Below, piece by piece: positions 33,753 to 42,544 of a stretch of 64,000 bases of DNA; positions within the stretch are counted from its first letter, which is position 1; each line of letters opens with the position of its first letter. The stretch comes from JAAYUK01 sp964392915. Lineage in GTDB: Bacteria > Nitrospirota > Thermodesulfovibrionia > Thermodesulfovibrionales > Dissulfurispiraceae. The stretch is from the NCBI GenBank assembly GCA_964392915.1, contig CAYMRS010000001.1, positions 1 to 64,000 on the forward strand. Reading direction: 5' to 3'. Under the pieces are notes generated by a model. It did not search any database. It had not been told where the DNA came from and saw nothing but the letters and a program-made list of their open reading frames with translations. A program made the translations under genes and the position numbers.

Positions 33753-34779
33753 AGCGAACGCGCTGTCTGCCTCCCTCTTCGATAAAGCCGATCTGAAACG
33801 CAGGATATCCGGATTTTTTCAAAAGCGCAACCGAGGCATCGGCATCTTTTGGTGCCACTACTATAACATAGCCGATTCCCATATTAAAGGTCTTTTTCAT
33901 GTCTGATTCAGGAACGGAACCGAGGCTCTGGACCAGCGAAAAAAGCGCCGGAACCTCCCATGAGTTTTTGAAGAGAGATGCCCTGAGTCCTACAGGAAGT
34001 ATGCGCGGCAGATTCCCGGGAATGCCGCCGCCGGTAATGTGCGCCATGCCCTTTATTTTCACTTTCCTGCTGACGGCAGCCACTCCCTTGACATAGATCC
34101 GCGTGGGGGTGAGCAATGCCTCGCCGAGCGTCTGGCTGAGTTCCGGCACGTACGTATCAACACTCATTCCCTGATGTTCGAACAGCACCTTGCGGACAAG
34201 CGAATATCCATTGCTGTGGATGCCGGATGAAAGGACACCTATCACCGCGTCTCCCGGTTTGATGGACTTTCCGTCGACAACCTTTCTCCGGTCAGCGATG
34301 CCGACAGCAAACCCCGCGAGATCGAATTCACCGGCTTGATAAAAGCCGGGCATTTCCGCAGTTTCTCCGCCAATGAGCGAACAGCCCGATTCAAGACAGC
34401 CATTGGCGATTCCCTTGACAACATCACGAGCCATTTCTGCAGAAAGAACGCCCGTGGCGTAATAGTCAAGGAAAAACAATGGTTCAGCTCCGAGCGTCAG
34501 AATATCGTTGACACACATTGCGACCAGGTCAATACCCACGGTATCGAATTTTCGGGTCAAAAACGCTATTTTCAGTTTCGTGCCGACACCGTCGGTGCCG
34601 CTCACCAGGACCGGTTCGCGATATTTTTTCAGGTCAAGGCGAAACAGTGCGCCGAATGAACCTATGTCAGCAAGAACTTCTTTGCGAAAGGTTCGTTTCA
34701 CAATCGGTGCGATGAGCCTGACAAGGCGATCTCCTTCATCAATATCAACCCCTGCCTGTTTATACGTGATAGGCTTCAT
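33745..34779 (-). CDS. purM: Phosphoribosylformylglycinamidine cyclo-ligase (AIR synthetase)
   Basis: The 344-residue product has VSGTDGVGTKLKIAF, the PurM/PurL ATP-binding signature, and GGETAEMPGFY. VLSSGIHSNGYSLVRKV and MAHITGGGIPGNLPRIL follow. It makes 5-aminoimidazole ribonucleotide in purine synthesis. GAGG lies eight bases before the ATG. It sits between nadC (4 bases upstream) and the M23 peptidase gene in an operon that is not otherwise purine related. Confidence 0.96.
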   Translation of the reverse strand: MKPITYKQAGVDIDEGDRLVRLIAPIVKRTFRKEVLADIGSFGALFRLDLKKYREPVLVSGTDGVGTKLKIAFLTRKFDTVGIDLVAMCVNDILTLGAEPLFFLDYYATGVLSAEMARDVVKGIANGCLESGCSLIGGETAEMPGFYQAGEFDLAGFAVGIADRRKVVDGKSIKPGDAVIGVLSSGIHSNGYSLVRKVLFEHQGMSVDTYVPELSQTLGEALLTPTRIYVKGVAAVSRKVKIKGMAHITGGGIPGNLPRILPVGLRASLFKNSWEVPALFSLVQSLGSVPESDMKKTFNMGIGYVIVVAPKDADASVALLKKSGYPAFQIGFIEEGGRQRVRYV

Positions 34780-34783
34780 GCCG

Positions 34784-35623
34784 CTATCCTCTTTTCCTGA
34801 TTTTCATGCTGATATCGACTGCCCTCGCCGAGTGCGTCAGGGCTCCGACCGATATAATGTCGACACCGGTTGCGGCTATCTGCTCAACCGTGTCCAGTGA
34901 AACGCCGCCGGAGGCCTCCAGCAGCGATCTGTCGGCGGTGACTTCGACCGCCCTGCGCATTTCATCAATCCCCATATTGTCGAGCATGATGACATCAGCA
35001 CCGCTGGCGATAGCCTCCCGGAGTTCTTCGATTGTCGTTACCTCGACTTCAATTTTCAGGAGGTGATGCGCCATTCTGGCACGCGTGACTGCCTTTGCGA
35101 TGCCGCCTGAAGCGGCAATATGATTGTCTTTGATCAACACTCCGTCAGAGAGGCCGAAGCGATGGTTCAACCCGCCACCCATCCGCACACCGTATTTTTC
35201 ACATATGCGGAGACCGGGAGAGGTTTTCCTCGTATCGGTAATTTTTGCAGGAAAGTTTTTAACCTTCTCAACATAGCGAGCGGTTAATGTTGCTATTCCC
35301 GAAACGCGCTGAAGGATGTTGAGCGCCACGCGCTCACCGAGCAGGAGCGAACGGGTTGCTCCGGACAGTTCAGCAAGCGTATCTCCTGATTTGACCGGCT
35401 TGCCCTCTTTCTTGAAGATCTTTATCTTCACGGCAGGGTCAACCTGCGCGAAGACTTCCCGCACATACGGCATACCTGCGAGAACAAAAGGCTCTTTCGC
35501 CACAAGAACAGCGAGCGAACGGGACTGTTCCGGAATGGTAAGCTGCGATGTTATATCGCCGCAACCGGCATCTTCTATTAAGGCGCGTCGAATCGTCTCG
35601 ACGACAAACGGATCGACTGGCAT
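34784..35623 (-). CDS. nadC: Nicotinate-nucleotide pyrophosphorylase (quinolinate PRTase)
   Basis: The 279-residue protein has LIEDAGCGDIT, LGERVALNILQRVSGIATLT, TRKTSPGLRICEKYGVRMGGGLNHR and VMLDNMGIDEMRRAV, the core motifs of NadC. It condenses quinolinate with PRPP to give nicotinate mononucleotide in NAD synthesis. No nadA or nadB is nearby. The ribosome site is weak (GCAGG close to the ATG), and the gene starts six bases after the unknown tail-anchored protein gene, so coupling is likely. Confidence 0.95.
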   Translation of the reverse strand: MPVDPFVVETIRRALIEDAGCGDITSQLTIPEQSRSLAVLVAKEPFVLAGMPYVREVFAQVDPAVKIKIFKKEGKPVKSGDTLAELSGATRSLLLGERVALNILQRVSGIATLTARYVEKVKNFPAKITDTRKTSPGLRICEKYGVRMGGGLNHRFGLSDGVLIKDNHIAASGGIAKAVTRARMAHHLLKIEVEVTTIEELREAIASGADVIMLDNMGIDEMRRAVEVTADRSLLEASGGVSLDTVEQIAATGVDIISVGALTHSARAVDISMKIRKRG

Positions 35624-35629
35624 GGCCTG

Positions 35630-36112
35630 CTATCGCCGCCGGAAGAGAGAGAAAAGGCCGAAAATCCCTCCGGCAACAGCACCAATAGCTGCTGCTGCCC
35701 GCCAGTCCAGAAGAGTTGTGACATTGCCCTGAATAGTACGGCCAATCATCAGGAGAGCTGTGCTGTTTTCCGTGCGAATTTCATTTGCAACGAGCATGCC
35801 GACGGCGCTGCTGTTAATGACAACATCTCCGGATGAAACGCTTACCGGCGTGCAGGAAGAATTGATGTTTGCCGTCGTGCTTGCGGAAAGCAAGCTGACG
35901 CTCTGGTTCAGTTCCAGCGATTCTGCTTTCACGAAAACGGCGGCTCCCTGCGTAACTTCAATTCTGTCTCCGTCAATGCTCAGGGAGGCAACCTGCTGAA
36001 GATCAACATGGCCTCCCTCCACCGCCCTGACGGTACTCTGGCGGATATTCACAAACTCCGCTTCAACGATATCAAGGTTTTCGTTTTCAATGTCTAGAAC
36101 GTCCTTCTCCAT
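35630..36112 (-). CDS. Unknown tail-anchored beta-repeat protein
   Basis: The 160-residue protein is not recognised. Residues 1-130 consist of short alternating hydrophobic/polar strands (NLDIVEAEFVNIRQST, HVDLQQVASLSIDGDR, ESLELNQSVSLLSAST, GDVVINSSAVGMLVAN), which looks like a small beta-solenoid resembling bactofilin but without clear homology. It ends with one membrane helix (about 138-157) and Phe-Arg-Arg-Arg, so the repeats should face the cytoplasm on a C-terminal anchor. GGGGGG lies six bases before the ATG. It is locked between valS and nadC in an operon that ends with bactofilin. Confidence 0.8.
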   Translation of the reverse strand: MEKDVLDIENENLDIVEAEFVNIRQSTVRAVEGGHVDLQQVASLSIDGDRIEVTQGAAVFVKAESLELNQSVSLLSASTTANINSSCTPVSVSSGDVVINSSAVGMLVANEIRTENSTALLMIGRTIQGNVTTLLDWRAAAAIGAVAGGIFGLFSLFRRR

Positions 36113-36123
36113 GCACTGCCCCC

Positions 36124-38940
36124 CTATTGAATCGTTTTCAGCAAATTCAGGTTGTCGGCTATTTTATCATTTTTCTTGATGAGTTCCTCAAATCGCGCCC
36201 GGTCTTTTTCCACAACGTTTTTGGGAGCGCTCCTGAGAAAGTCCTCGTTCATCAATTTTTTATTAAGGAACACAATCGCCTCTTCGATTTTTGCCCGTTC
36301 CTTCTGAAGCCGCGCAACTTCAGCATCAAGGTCCAGAAGACCTTCTATCGGTATGTATCCTTCGACAGAATTCGTTACAAACATGGCCGACCCTTTTGAG
36401 CGCGATGCGTCCTTTCCTGTCTGCAAATCCCTGCAGCGCGTCAGTTTCACAATGGAAGACCGGTATTCCGTCAGCGCATTCAGGGCATCTTCGCTCAGCG
36501 TCCTAATCCGGACCGCAATTTCCAGTGACGGATTGATATTCAGCTCGCCGCGGATACTGCGAATCCCGGAGATGACATCAAGAACCACGTTCATGCGACG
36601 CTCTGCGTCGGGATAGCTCGCGAGGTCGCGCGGAAATGGAGCATACATGATACTCTCTTTCTTATCGAGCACACGCTGCCAAAGTTCCTCCGTCACAAAC
36701 GGCATGAACGGGTGGAGAAGCAGCACAACCCGCTCAAGTACAAAGAACAGACAGTCTACAACGAGGCGCTTCTTTTCAGCGGCATCGCCGTAAAGGTCAG
36801 GCTTGACGAGTTCGAGATACCAGTCGCAGAATTCATGCCAGACAAATTGATAAATGCTGTTCGCTGCTTCATTGAATCGATATGCGCCGAGATGGCGGTT
36901 TACGTCATCGGCGCACTGTGAGAGTCTGCTCAGAATCCAGCTATTCCGGGTATCAGCGGCCAGTTCAGTCACGGTCGGCGCTTTTGGCGAGCGGAATTCG
37001 GCATAGCTGACCATAAAACGAGTCGCATTCCAGAGCTTGTTAATGAAATGGCGGTAACCTTCAACCCGTTCTTCGGAAAAACGGACGTCACGCCCCTGAG
37101 CGGCAAATGCGGCAAGCGAAAACCTGAAGGCGTCCGCCCCGAACCTCTCTATCATGGTCAGCGGGTCAATGACATTGCCCTTCGATTTGCTCATCTTCTG
37201 ACCTTTTGCGTCCCGAACCAGTGCATGAACATAGACATCACGGAACGGCACATCACCCATGAACTTCAAGCCCATCATTATCATGCGGGCAACCCAGAAG
37301 AAAAGAATATCGAAACCGGTAACCAGAACGCTTGTCGGATAAAAAGTCTTTACATCCGAAGTCCCGGCAGGCCAGCCCAAGGTCGAAAAAGGCCAGAGCG
37401 CAGATGAAAACCAGGTGTCAAGCACATCGGGATCGCGCAGAATCTGGCTGCTGCCGCACGCGGGACATGTAGTAATGTCGGTTCTGCTGCATACAGGCAT
37501 TACCTGCCGCGGAATGCGTATTACCTTCGAGCAGGCAACGATGTCTGCATGGGTCAATCCCCTCCGCCGCAGCTCTGCATAGGTTCCTCCTGAGATAACT
37601 GAGCCATCTTTCAAGCCGAAGGGCTCAAAGAAAATGTGCTCGATCAGGTCTCCCTGAATCTGCTCTTCTGACGTCGTGCAGTCAGGGCAGTACCACACCG
37701 GAATCTGATGTCCCCACCAGATCTGACGGGAAACGCACCAATCCTTGATATCGCGCATCCAGCCGAAATAATTGTTTTCCCATCCTTCGGGAATAAGATT
37801 TATGCGTTTCTGCTCCACCGCGGCGATGGCTTCTTTCGCGAGCGGTTCAATTTTTACATACCATTGTATCGTGTCATATGGTTCGATAACCGTCTTGCAC
37901 CGATAGCAATGCCCCACTGAATGCTTGTGCTTTTTTTCCGCATCAAGCAACTCAAGCTGTTTGAGATCGCCGACAACTTTCTTTCGACATGCCATGCGGT
38001 CAAGGCCGGCATACGCAGTGCCCGCCTCACTGTTCATATGTCCGTCCTCGGTCATCACATTCAGAAAAGGCAGGTTATGCCGGCGCGCTGTCGCTTCATC
38101 GTTAAAATCATGTGATGGGGTAACTTTCACCGCACCGGTTCCGAACTGCGGGTCGACCGACTCATCGGCTATGATGGGGATCCGGCGGTCAGTGAGCGGC
38201 AGGCGAATTTTTTTGCCGATAAAGCGGCGGTATCGGGCATCTTCAGGATTGACCGCGACAGCGGTATCTCCCAGCATGGTTTCAGGACGCGTTGTTGCTA
38301 CTGTCAGCGCTCCCGGCCCGTCCGCCAGAGGATAGATAATATAATAAAGGCGGCCGTCAACCTCCTCGTACTCAACTTCGAGATCCGAAAGTGCGGTGTG
38401 ACAGCGCGGACACCAGTTGATAAGGCGGCTGTCGCGATACATAAGCCCCTCTTCAAACAACCGCACAAACACTTCCCGGACAGCCTCTGAAAGACCTTTG
38501 TCAAGCGTGAATCGCTCGCGCGACCAGTCGCACGAGGCACCAAGTTTTTTCAACTGATGAATAATTTTGCCGCCGTATTCGGTCTTCCACTGCCAGACCC
38601 GGTTCACAAACTCCTCGCGCCCAAGCCGGTGCCGGTCTATCTTGTCTTTTGCAAGTTCGCGCTCAACTACATTCTGCGTCGCAATGCCTGCATGGTCAGT
38701 GCCCGGCAACCACAAAACCTTGCAGCCGAGCATGCGCTTCCAGCGGCTCAAAATATCCTGCACCGTTGCATTCAGTGCGTGCCCCATATGGAGCGAGCCT
38801 GTTATGTTCGGTGGCGGGATGACGATGCTGAACGGCTCTCCCTGCGCATCGCTGCGCGGCTGAAAGAGACCTTCCCGCTCCCAGTGCTCATAGCACCGGT
38901 CTTCTATTTCCTCAGGATTGTACGACTTGCCGATTTCCAT
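36124..38940 (-). CDS. valS: Valyl-tRNA synthetase
   Basis: This class I synthetase has 938 residues. The HIGH motif appears as PPPNITGSLHMGHAL and the KMSKS motif as GQKMSKSKGN. The editing domain has VATTRPETMLGDTAVAVNPED, and a C-terminal coiled coil (about the last 65 residues) is typical of ValRS. AAGGAG precedes the ATG. It is the first gene of a six-gene operon and lies just downstream of a 16-base hairpin. I see no T-box features in the short leader. Confidence 0.97.
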   Translation of the reverse strand: MEIGKSYNPEEIEDRCYEHWEREGLFQPRSDAQGEPFSIVIPPPNITGSLHMGHALNATVQDILSRWKRMLGCKVLWLPGTDHAGIATQNVVERELAKDKIDRHRLGREEFVNRVWQWKTEYGGKIIHQLKKLGASCDWSRERFTLDKGLSEAVREVFVRLFEEGLMYRDSRLINWCPRCHTALSDLEVEYEEVDGRLYYIIYPLADGPGALTVATTRPETMLGDTAVAVNPEDARYRRFIGKKIRLPLTDRRIPIIADESVDPQFGTGAVKVTPSHDFNDEATARRHNLPFLNVMTEDGHMNSEAGTAYAGLDRMACRKKVVGDLKQLELLDAEKKHKHSVGHCYRCKTVIEPYDTIQWYVKIEPLAKEAIAAVEQKRINLIPEGWENNYFGWMRDIKDWCVSRQIWWGHQIPVWYCPDCTTSEEQIQGDLIEHIFFEPFGLKDGSVISGGTYAELRRRGLTHADIVACSKVIRIPRQVMPVCSRTDITTCPACGSSQILRDPDVLDTWFSSALWPFSTLGWPAGTSDVKTFYPTSVLVTGFDILFFWVARMIMMGLKFMGDVPFRDVYVHALVRDAKGQKMSKSKGNVIDPLTMIERFGADAFRFSLAAFAAQGRDVRFSEERVEGYRHFINKLWNATRFMVSYAEFRSPKAPTVTELAADTRNSWILSRLSQCADDVNRHLGAYRFNEAANSIYQFVWHEFCDWYLELVKPDLYGDAAEKKRLVVDCLFFVLERVVLLLHPFMPFVTEELWQRVLDKKESIMYAPFPRDLASYPDAERRMNVVLDVISGIRSIRGELNINPSLEIAVRIRTLSEDALNALTEYRSSIVKLTRCRDLQTGKDASRSKGSAMFVTNSVEGYIPIEGLLDLDAEVARLQKERAKIEEAIVFLNKKLMNEDFLRSAPKNVVEKDRARFEELIKKNDKIADNLNLLKTIQ

Positions 38941-38962
38941 TCCCGCTCCTTAGTGTAAAGAA

Positions 38963-39000
38963 GGAATGCGCAAGAAAGCAGATACTTTCTTGCGCATTCC
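38963..39000 (-). terminator. Long hairpin between the response regulator gene and valS
   Basis: A perfect 16-base stem (38963-38978 with 38985-39000) with a six-base loop lies 26 bases after the response-regulator stop. On the minus strand it is followed by TTCTTT, a weak T tract. It is probably a terminator, but the valS ribosome site lies only about 10 bases further on, so an attenuator role is possible. Confidence 0.6.
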
Positions 39001-39026
39001 CGGTTCTTTTGGTATTCGTGTCCAGA

Positions 39027-40160
39027 CTAGTCAGCGGAAACTGAACGATCCAGTTCCCGAAGCAGAATCGCTTCTGCGACATCCTTGACAGCTTTCCGGA
39101 CAGTGGCCTCAAATTCCTTCTGAATTTTCGACCGCTCTGATTGTAGCAATTCGGCAAGCGCTTCATCAACCGCGGAGCGCACCAGTTTGCGAATTTCGTC
39201 CGGCGTCAGCGGAGTCTGCATCGCTGTCTGATGTTCACTCCCGCCCGTTCTTTGCTCCATCTGCCGGGCAGATACTGCTGCATCATAATGCAAAGGAACC
39301 GCAACAGATGCATCCAGTTCCGCGCTGAGCAATTCGGCAAAAGAAGTTCCGCTTGGAGAAGGTGGTGGTGAAGCATGCTGGACCGTCTGAGCGGTGTCTT
39401 CAACAGGTTCAGCAGTTTCCTGCACCAGGGAAGCTTCCCACTGGCGAGCGAGTTCGTCATCCAGATTTTCTGACGTTGCGGATGCCACCTGAACATCATC
39501 GGTCGTCCCCTGATCTTCATCATCATCTCCCATTGCGGCAGCCCATTGTTTTGCCAACTCTTCATCGGTGAGTGGCGGTTCGACCGAAACAGCAGAGGTG
39601 ACTGTAGACACATTCTCTGGTCGGGAAGTAACTTCATTGCTCACCGCAGCCGGCACTGGCGATGGTTGCTCAGTTTCATCAAGGGACTCAGCCCACTGGC
39701 GGGCAAGCTCTGCGTCGAGGCTTGCCTCCTCATCGGCGGCTGTCTCCTGCACAGGCGTATCGATATGCGAAAACTGCACGGCCACTGCCGGCCGGCTCGC
39801 GAGAAGGGCTTTGGTTTTGCTGACCAGTTCCTTCGATTCAAACGGCTTGATAATAAGATCATCTGCTCCGGACAAGCGCGCCGAATCTTCGTCGAACGAC
39901 TGAAATGCGCCTACCAGCAGAATCACCGGCATGGCGGCTGTCTCCGCATTGTCCTTGATGCTGCGGCAGAGGAAAACACCGCTCAGGAGAGGGAGATCAA
40001 CATCCGCAAGCACCAAGTCGGGCGGCTGAGCTGAAATTGCCTGCATGGCCGCTTCCCCGTCGCGATATGTTGTGACCGAATAGCCTTCGGGCTCCAGTAC
40101 CAACTCCACGACTTTCCGGATCGTCTCGCTGTCATCTGCAAGCACTACCCTGCGTCCCAT
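39027..40160 (-). CDS. Response regulator with three ELA(R/K)QW repeats
   Basis: The 377-residue protein has a receiver domain (residues 1-120) with Asp-9/Asp-10, phospho-site Asp-53 and Lys-105. The usual switch Thr/Ser is replaced (VILLVGAFQSFD). A long acidic, Pro/Thr-rich linker then carries three near-identical motifs, LDAELARQWAESL (about 148), LTDEELAKQWAAAM (about 197) and LDDELARQWEASL (about 233). A C-terminal helical segment of about 70 residues contains DEIRKLVRSAVDEALAELL and VAEAILLRELDRS. There is no DNA-binding domain. The general build recalls FrzS-like regulators, but no function can be assigned. The ATG at 40160 has a G-rich ribosome site. Confidence 0.8.
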   Translation of the reverse strand: MGRRVVLADDSETIRKVVELVLEPEGYSVTTYRDGEAAMQAISAQPPDLVLADVDLPLLSGVFLCRSIKDNAETAAMPVILLVGAFQSFDEDSARLSGADDLIIKPFESKELVSKTKALLASRPAVAVQFSHIDTPVQETAADEEASLDAELARQWAESLDETEQPSPVPAAVSNEVTSRPENVSTVTSAVSVEPPLTDEELAKQWAAAMGDDDEDQGTTDDVQVASATSENLDDELARQWEASLVQETAEPVEDTAQTVQHASPPPSPSGTSFAELLSAELDASVAVPLHYDAAVSARQMEQRTGGSEHQTAMQTPLTPDEIRKLVRSAVDEALAELLQSERSKIQKEFEATVRKAVKDVAEAILLRELDRSVSAD

Positions 40161-40193
40161 AGAACCCCCCATGTGCAGTTGCAGTCCTTTTCC

Positions 40194-40565
40194 TTACTTA
40201 TTGCGCCGCGCGCGATACGCCTCTATTGCCTTTCTCAGGGCATCGGCACCCAGATTTGAACAGTGCATCTTCTGCGGCGGGAGCCCTCCGAGTTCTGCGG
40301 CGACAGCCTCTTTGGAAATCGCGAGCGCCTCATCAAGCGTCTTGCCCTTCACCATCTCCGTGATCATGCTGCTGACGGCGATGGCAGCGCCGCAGCCGAA
40401 CGTACGGAACTTGGCATCAACAATAACATCGTTTTCGACCTTGATAAAAAGCTCCATCGCATCACCGCAGGTAGGATTTCCTTCCATGCCTACTCCGTCG
40501 GCATCTTTCATCTCGCCCACATTGCGCGGGTTCATAAAGTGATCCATGACTTTTTCCGAATACAT
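40194..40565 (-). CDS. iscU: Iron-sulfur cluster assembly scaffold, IscU/NifU-N type
   Basis: The 123-residue scaffold has three cluster cysteines, Cys-33 (GNPTCGDAM), Cys-58 (FGCGAAIA) and Cys-102 (KMHCSNLG), and the conserved Asp-35. It assembles Fe-S clusters with sulfur from the adjacent cysteine desulfurase. GAGG lies before the ATG at 40565; the longer frame to 40616 runs into nifS. It is the last gene of the isc-type operon, two bases after nifS. No hscA, hscB or fdx follows, unlike the E. coli isc operon. Confidence 0.93.
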   Translation of the reverse strand: MYSEKVMDHFMNPRNVGEMKDADGVGMEGNPTCGDAMELFIKVENDVIVDAKFRTFGCGAAIAVSSMITEMVKGKTLDEALAISKEAVAAELGGLPPQKMHCSNLGADALRKAIEAYRARRNK

Positions 40566-40567
40566 TT

Positions 40568-41773
40568 CTATCCTCCTACATAACAAGAATCGCCCTTGTT
40601 GGCGCCGTGGTCCCATCCTTTTTGTGCAAAAGGGGACATTTCCCGAAGCCTGGCAACAATCTTCGGAAACTCGGTGAGCGCATAGTCTGCATCTTCCTCA
40701 GTATTATCACGACCGAGCGTGAATACGATAGATCCCTGCGCCAAAGCTGTGGGCACCCCCAGCGAAATGAGAACCGGCGACGACTTCAGTGCTTTTGACG
40801 AACATGCTGAACCACTTGCAGTATAAATGCCCTTCATGGCAAGCATCAGCAGCATCGCTTCCCCCTCGATAAACTCTACTACAAAACTCGCATGATTGGG
40901 CAGACGGTTTTCAGGGTGCCCGGTGAGATAGACATTCGGCATCCCGATAATACCCTGCACCAGGCGATCGCGAAGCCTCCGAACATGCTCGATACGGCCG
41001 CTCATTTCCTCATGGACAAGTTGCGCGGCTTTGCCCATACCCACAATGCAGGCAACGTTTTCCGTTCCGGCGCGGCGCCCGCCTTCCTGAATACCTCCAT
41101 ATATGAGAGGCACTATCCTCGTGCCTTCCCTGATGTACAATGCACCAATGCCCTTTGGACCATAAAACTGATGACCGGTCATGCTTAACATATCCACGCC
41201 CAGATCCTGCACATCGACGGGAATATTTCCGGTTGAAGCAATCGCGTCGGTGTGAAACGCAATGCCCCGCTCTTTCGCAAGAGCTGCAAGATTTTTGATG
41301 GGCTCCAGCGTGCCTATTTCACGGCTCGCGTGAGTAATCGAGACCAGAATGGTGTCCTTGTTGATTGCCTTTTTCAAAACCTCCGGGTCGACCAGTCCGT
41401 GATTATCAACAGGGAGATAGGTAACGACGAAGCCCTGTTTTTCCAGAAAACGCGCTGAATTCAGCACGGAATGGTGTTCCACCTTTGAGACGATGATGTG
41501 GTTGCCCTGCTGCTTCCGGGCAAGCGCGGCCCCGCGCACGGCAAAATTATTCGCCTCAACCCCGCTGGAGGTGAAAACAATCGTCCCCGGTTTTGCGTTC
41601 ACCAGAGCCGCTACCTGAGCGCGCGCCGTCTCTATGGCATCGCGCGCGCGCATGCCGAGATCATAGACGCTCAAAGCATTGCCGAACTCTTCCCTGAAGT
41701 ACGGCATCATCGCATCAAGCACTTCAGGGTGAAGCGGGTTGGTCGCCGCGTGGTCAAAGTAACATTTGTTCAT
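40568..41773 (-). CDS. nifS: Cysteine desulfurase, NifS/IscS type
   Basis: The 401-residue PLP enzyme begins MNKCYFDHAATNPLHPEVLDAM and has FTSSGVEANNFAVRGAA. The PLP lysine lies in SMTGHQFYGPKGIGALY and the active-site Cys in SGSACSSKALKSS. It moves sulfur from cysteine to the IscU scaffold and possibly to the TusA-like protein. GAGG precedes the ATG. It stands between the tusA-like and iscU genes. The short active-site loop is that of class I desulfurases (NifS/IscS). Confidence 0.95.
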   Translation of the reverse strand: MNKCYFDHAATNPLHPEVLDAMMPYFREEFGNALSVYDLGMRARDAIETARAQVAALVNAKPGTIVFTSSGVEANNFAVRGAALARKQQGNHIIVSKVEHHSVLNSARFLEKQGFVVTYLPVDNHGLVDPEVLKKAINKDTILVSITHASREIGTLEPIKNLAALAKERGIAFHTDAIASTGNIPVDVQDLGVDMLSMTGHQFYGPKGIGALYIREGTRIVPLIYGGIQEGGRRAGTENVACIVGMGKAAQLVHEEMSGRIEHVRRLRDRLVQGIIGMPNVYLTGHPENRLPNHASFVVEFIEGEAMLLMLAMKGIYTASGSACSSKALKSSPVLISLGVPTALAQGSIVFTLGRDNTEEDADYALTEFPKIVARLREMSPFAQKGWDHGANKGDSCYVGG

Positions 41774-41814
41774 ATGGATTTCCTCTCAATGCGCATGCCG
41801 ACGCCGGCACTCGT

Positions 41815-42072
41815 TCAGTCTGTCAGCTTACGGATATAAAATTTATAATAGTCTTCCGACTCTTCAATCCCGATAAACTCATTACCGGTACGCGCGCACC
41901 ATGCGGGAATGTCTTCAATGGCTCCGTCATAGTCCGTCATGATTTCGAGCACCTGATCTTTCTCAAGCTCTCTGATAAGCTCGTCCAGCTTCAGCAAATG
42001 CATCGGGCACATCATGTAAACAATATCAGCGGTAACGTCGGCTTTAATGCCTTCGACGAATTTCAGCGTCAT
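41815..42072 (-). CDS. TusA-family sulfur carrier-like protein with CPMH motif
   Basis: The 85-residue protein has the TusA fold pattern: a first strand, MMCPMHLLKLDELIRELEKDQVLEI, DYDGAIEDIPAWCARTGNEFIGIEE and a final strand. The conserved Cys of CPxP is kept but the second Pro is His (CPMH). TusA proteins carry persulfide sulfur from cysteine desulfurases to acceptors such as the thiouridine pathway. Its place between iscR and nifS suggests a role with this desulfurase. It overlaps the end of iscR by four bases. Confidence 0.83.
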   Translation of the reverse strand: MTLKFVEGIKADVTADIVYMMCPMHLLKLDELIRELEKDQVLEIMTDYDGAIEDIPAWCARTGNEFIGIEESEDYYKFYIRKLTD

Positions 42073-42539
42073 TGCGGGTTTGAGTCCTTTTTGGTTCTTT
42101 TCACTGCAGTTTCAACCTGCGGCACACCGCCGACATCACCGGCAAGAAGATTGCCGAGCGTAATAGAGCTGAGAAAACCTTCTATCTGAGCCCCCAGAGC
42201 TTTCCAGAGGAGATGTGTCACGCAATGTTCGACACGCACGCACCCTTCGCGGGGATCAATACATGAAGTGAGCGCCACAGGCCCTTCCAGCACACCCAGA
42301 ACTGCCGCAATCGGAATATCGCCGGGGTTCTTCGCCAGAAGATACCCACCTCCCGGCCCTCTGATGCTCCGTATCAGCCCCGCTCTGCGCAGCTTGCCGA
42401 GAATCTGTTCAAGATAGGCAACGGATACATCCTGACGTTCGGCAATCTCCCTGATGGTCAGCGGACGGTCAGGATAGCCGCGCGCTATCTCAAACATTGC
42501 ACGAACACCGTACTGCCCTTTTGTCGAGAGGCGAAGCAT
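42069..42539 (-). CDS. iscR: Rrf2-family Fe-S regulator, IscR-like
   Basis: The 156-residue Rrf2 protein has a winged helix-turn-helix (STKGQYGVRAMFEIAR, SVAYLEQILGKLRRAGLIRSIRGPGGGYLLA) and three cluster cysteines, Cys-93, Cys-100 and Cys-106, spaced almost exactly as in E. coli IscR (92, 98, 104). It should repress its own operon when it carries a [2Fe-2S] cluster. An IscR type-1-like site overlaps the promoter just upstream. The ATG has no ribosome site and lies at the predicted transcript start. Confidence 0.92.
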   Translation of the reverse strand: MLRLSTKGQYGVRAMFEIARGYPDRPLTIREIAERQDVSVAYLEQILGKLRRAGLIRSIRGPGGGYLLAKNPGDIPIAAVLGVLEGPVALTSCIDPREGCVRVEHCVTHLLWKALGAQIEGFLSSITLGNLLAGDVGGVPQVETAVKRTKKDSNPQ

Positions 42540-42544
42540 ATTCT

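Noticed and set aside
38941..39000. T-box riboswitch ahead of valS
   Set aside because: The interval has only one hairpin and is too short; no T-box sequence or specifier loop is present.
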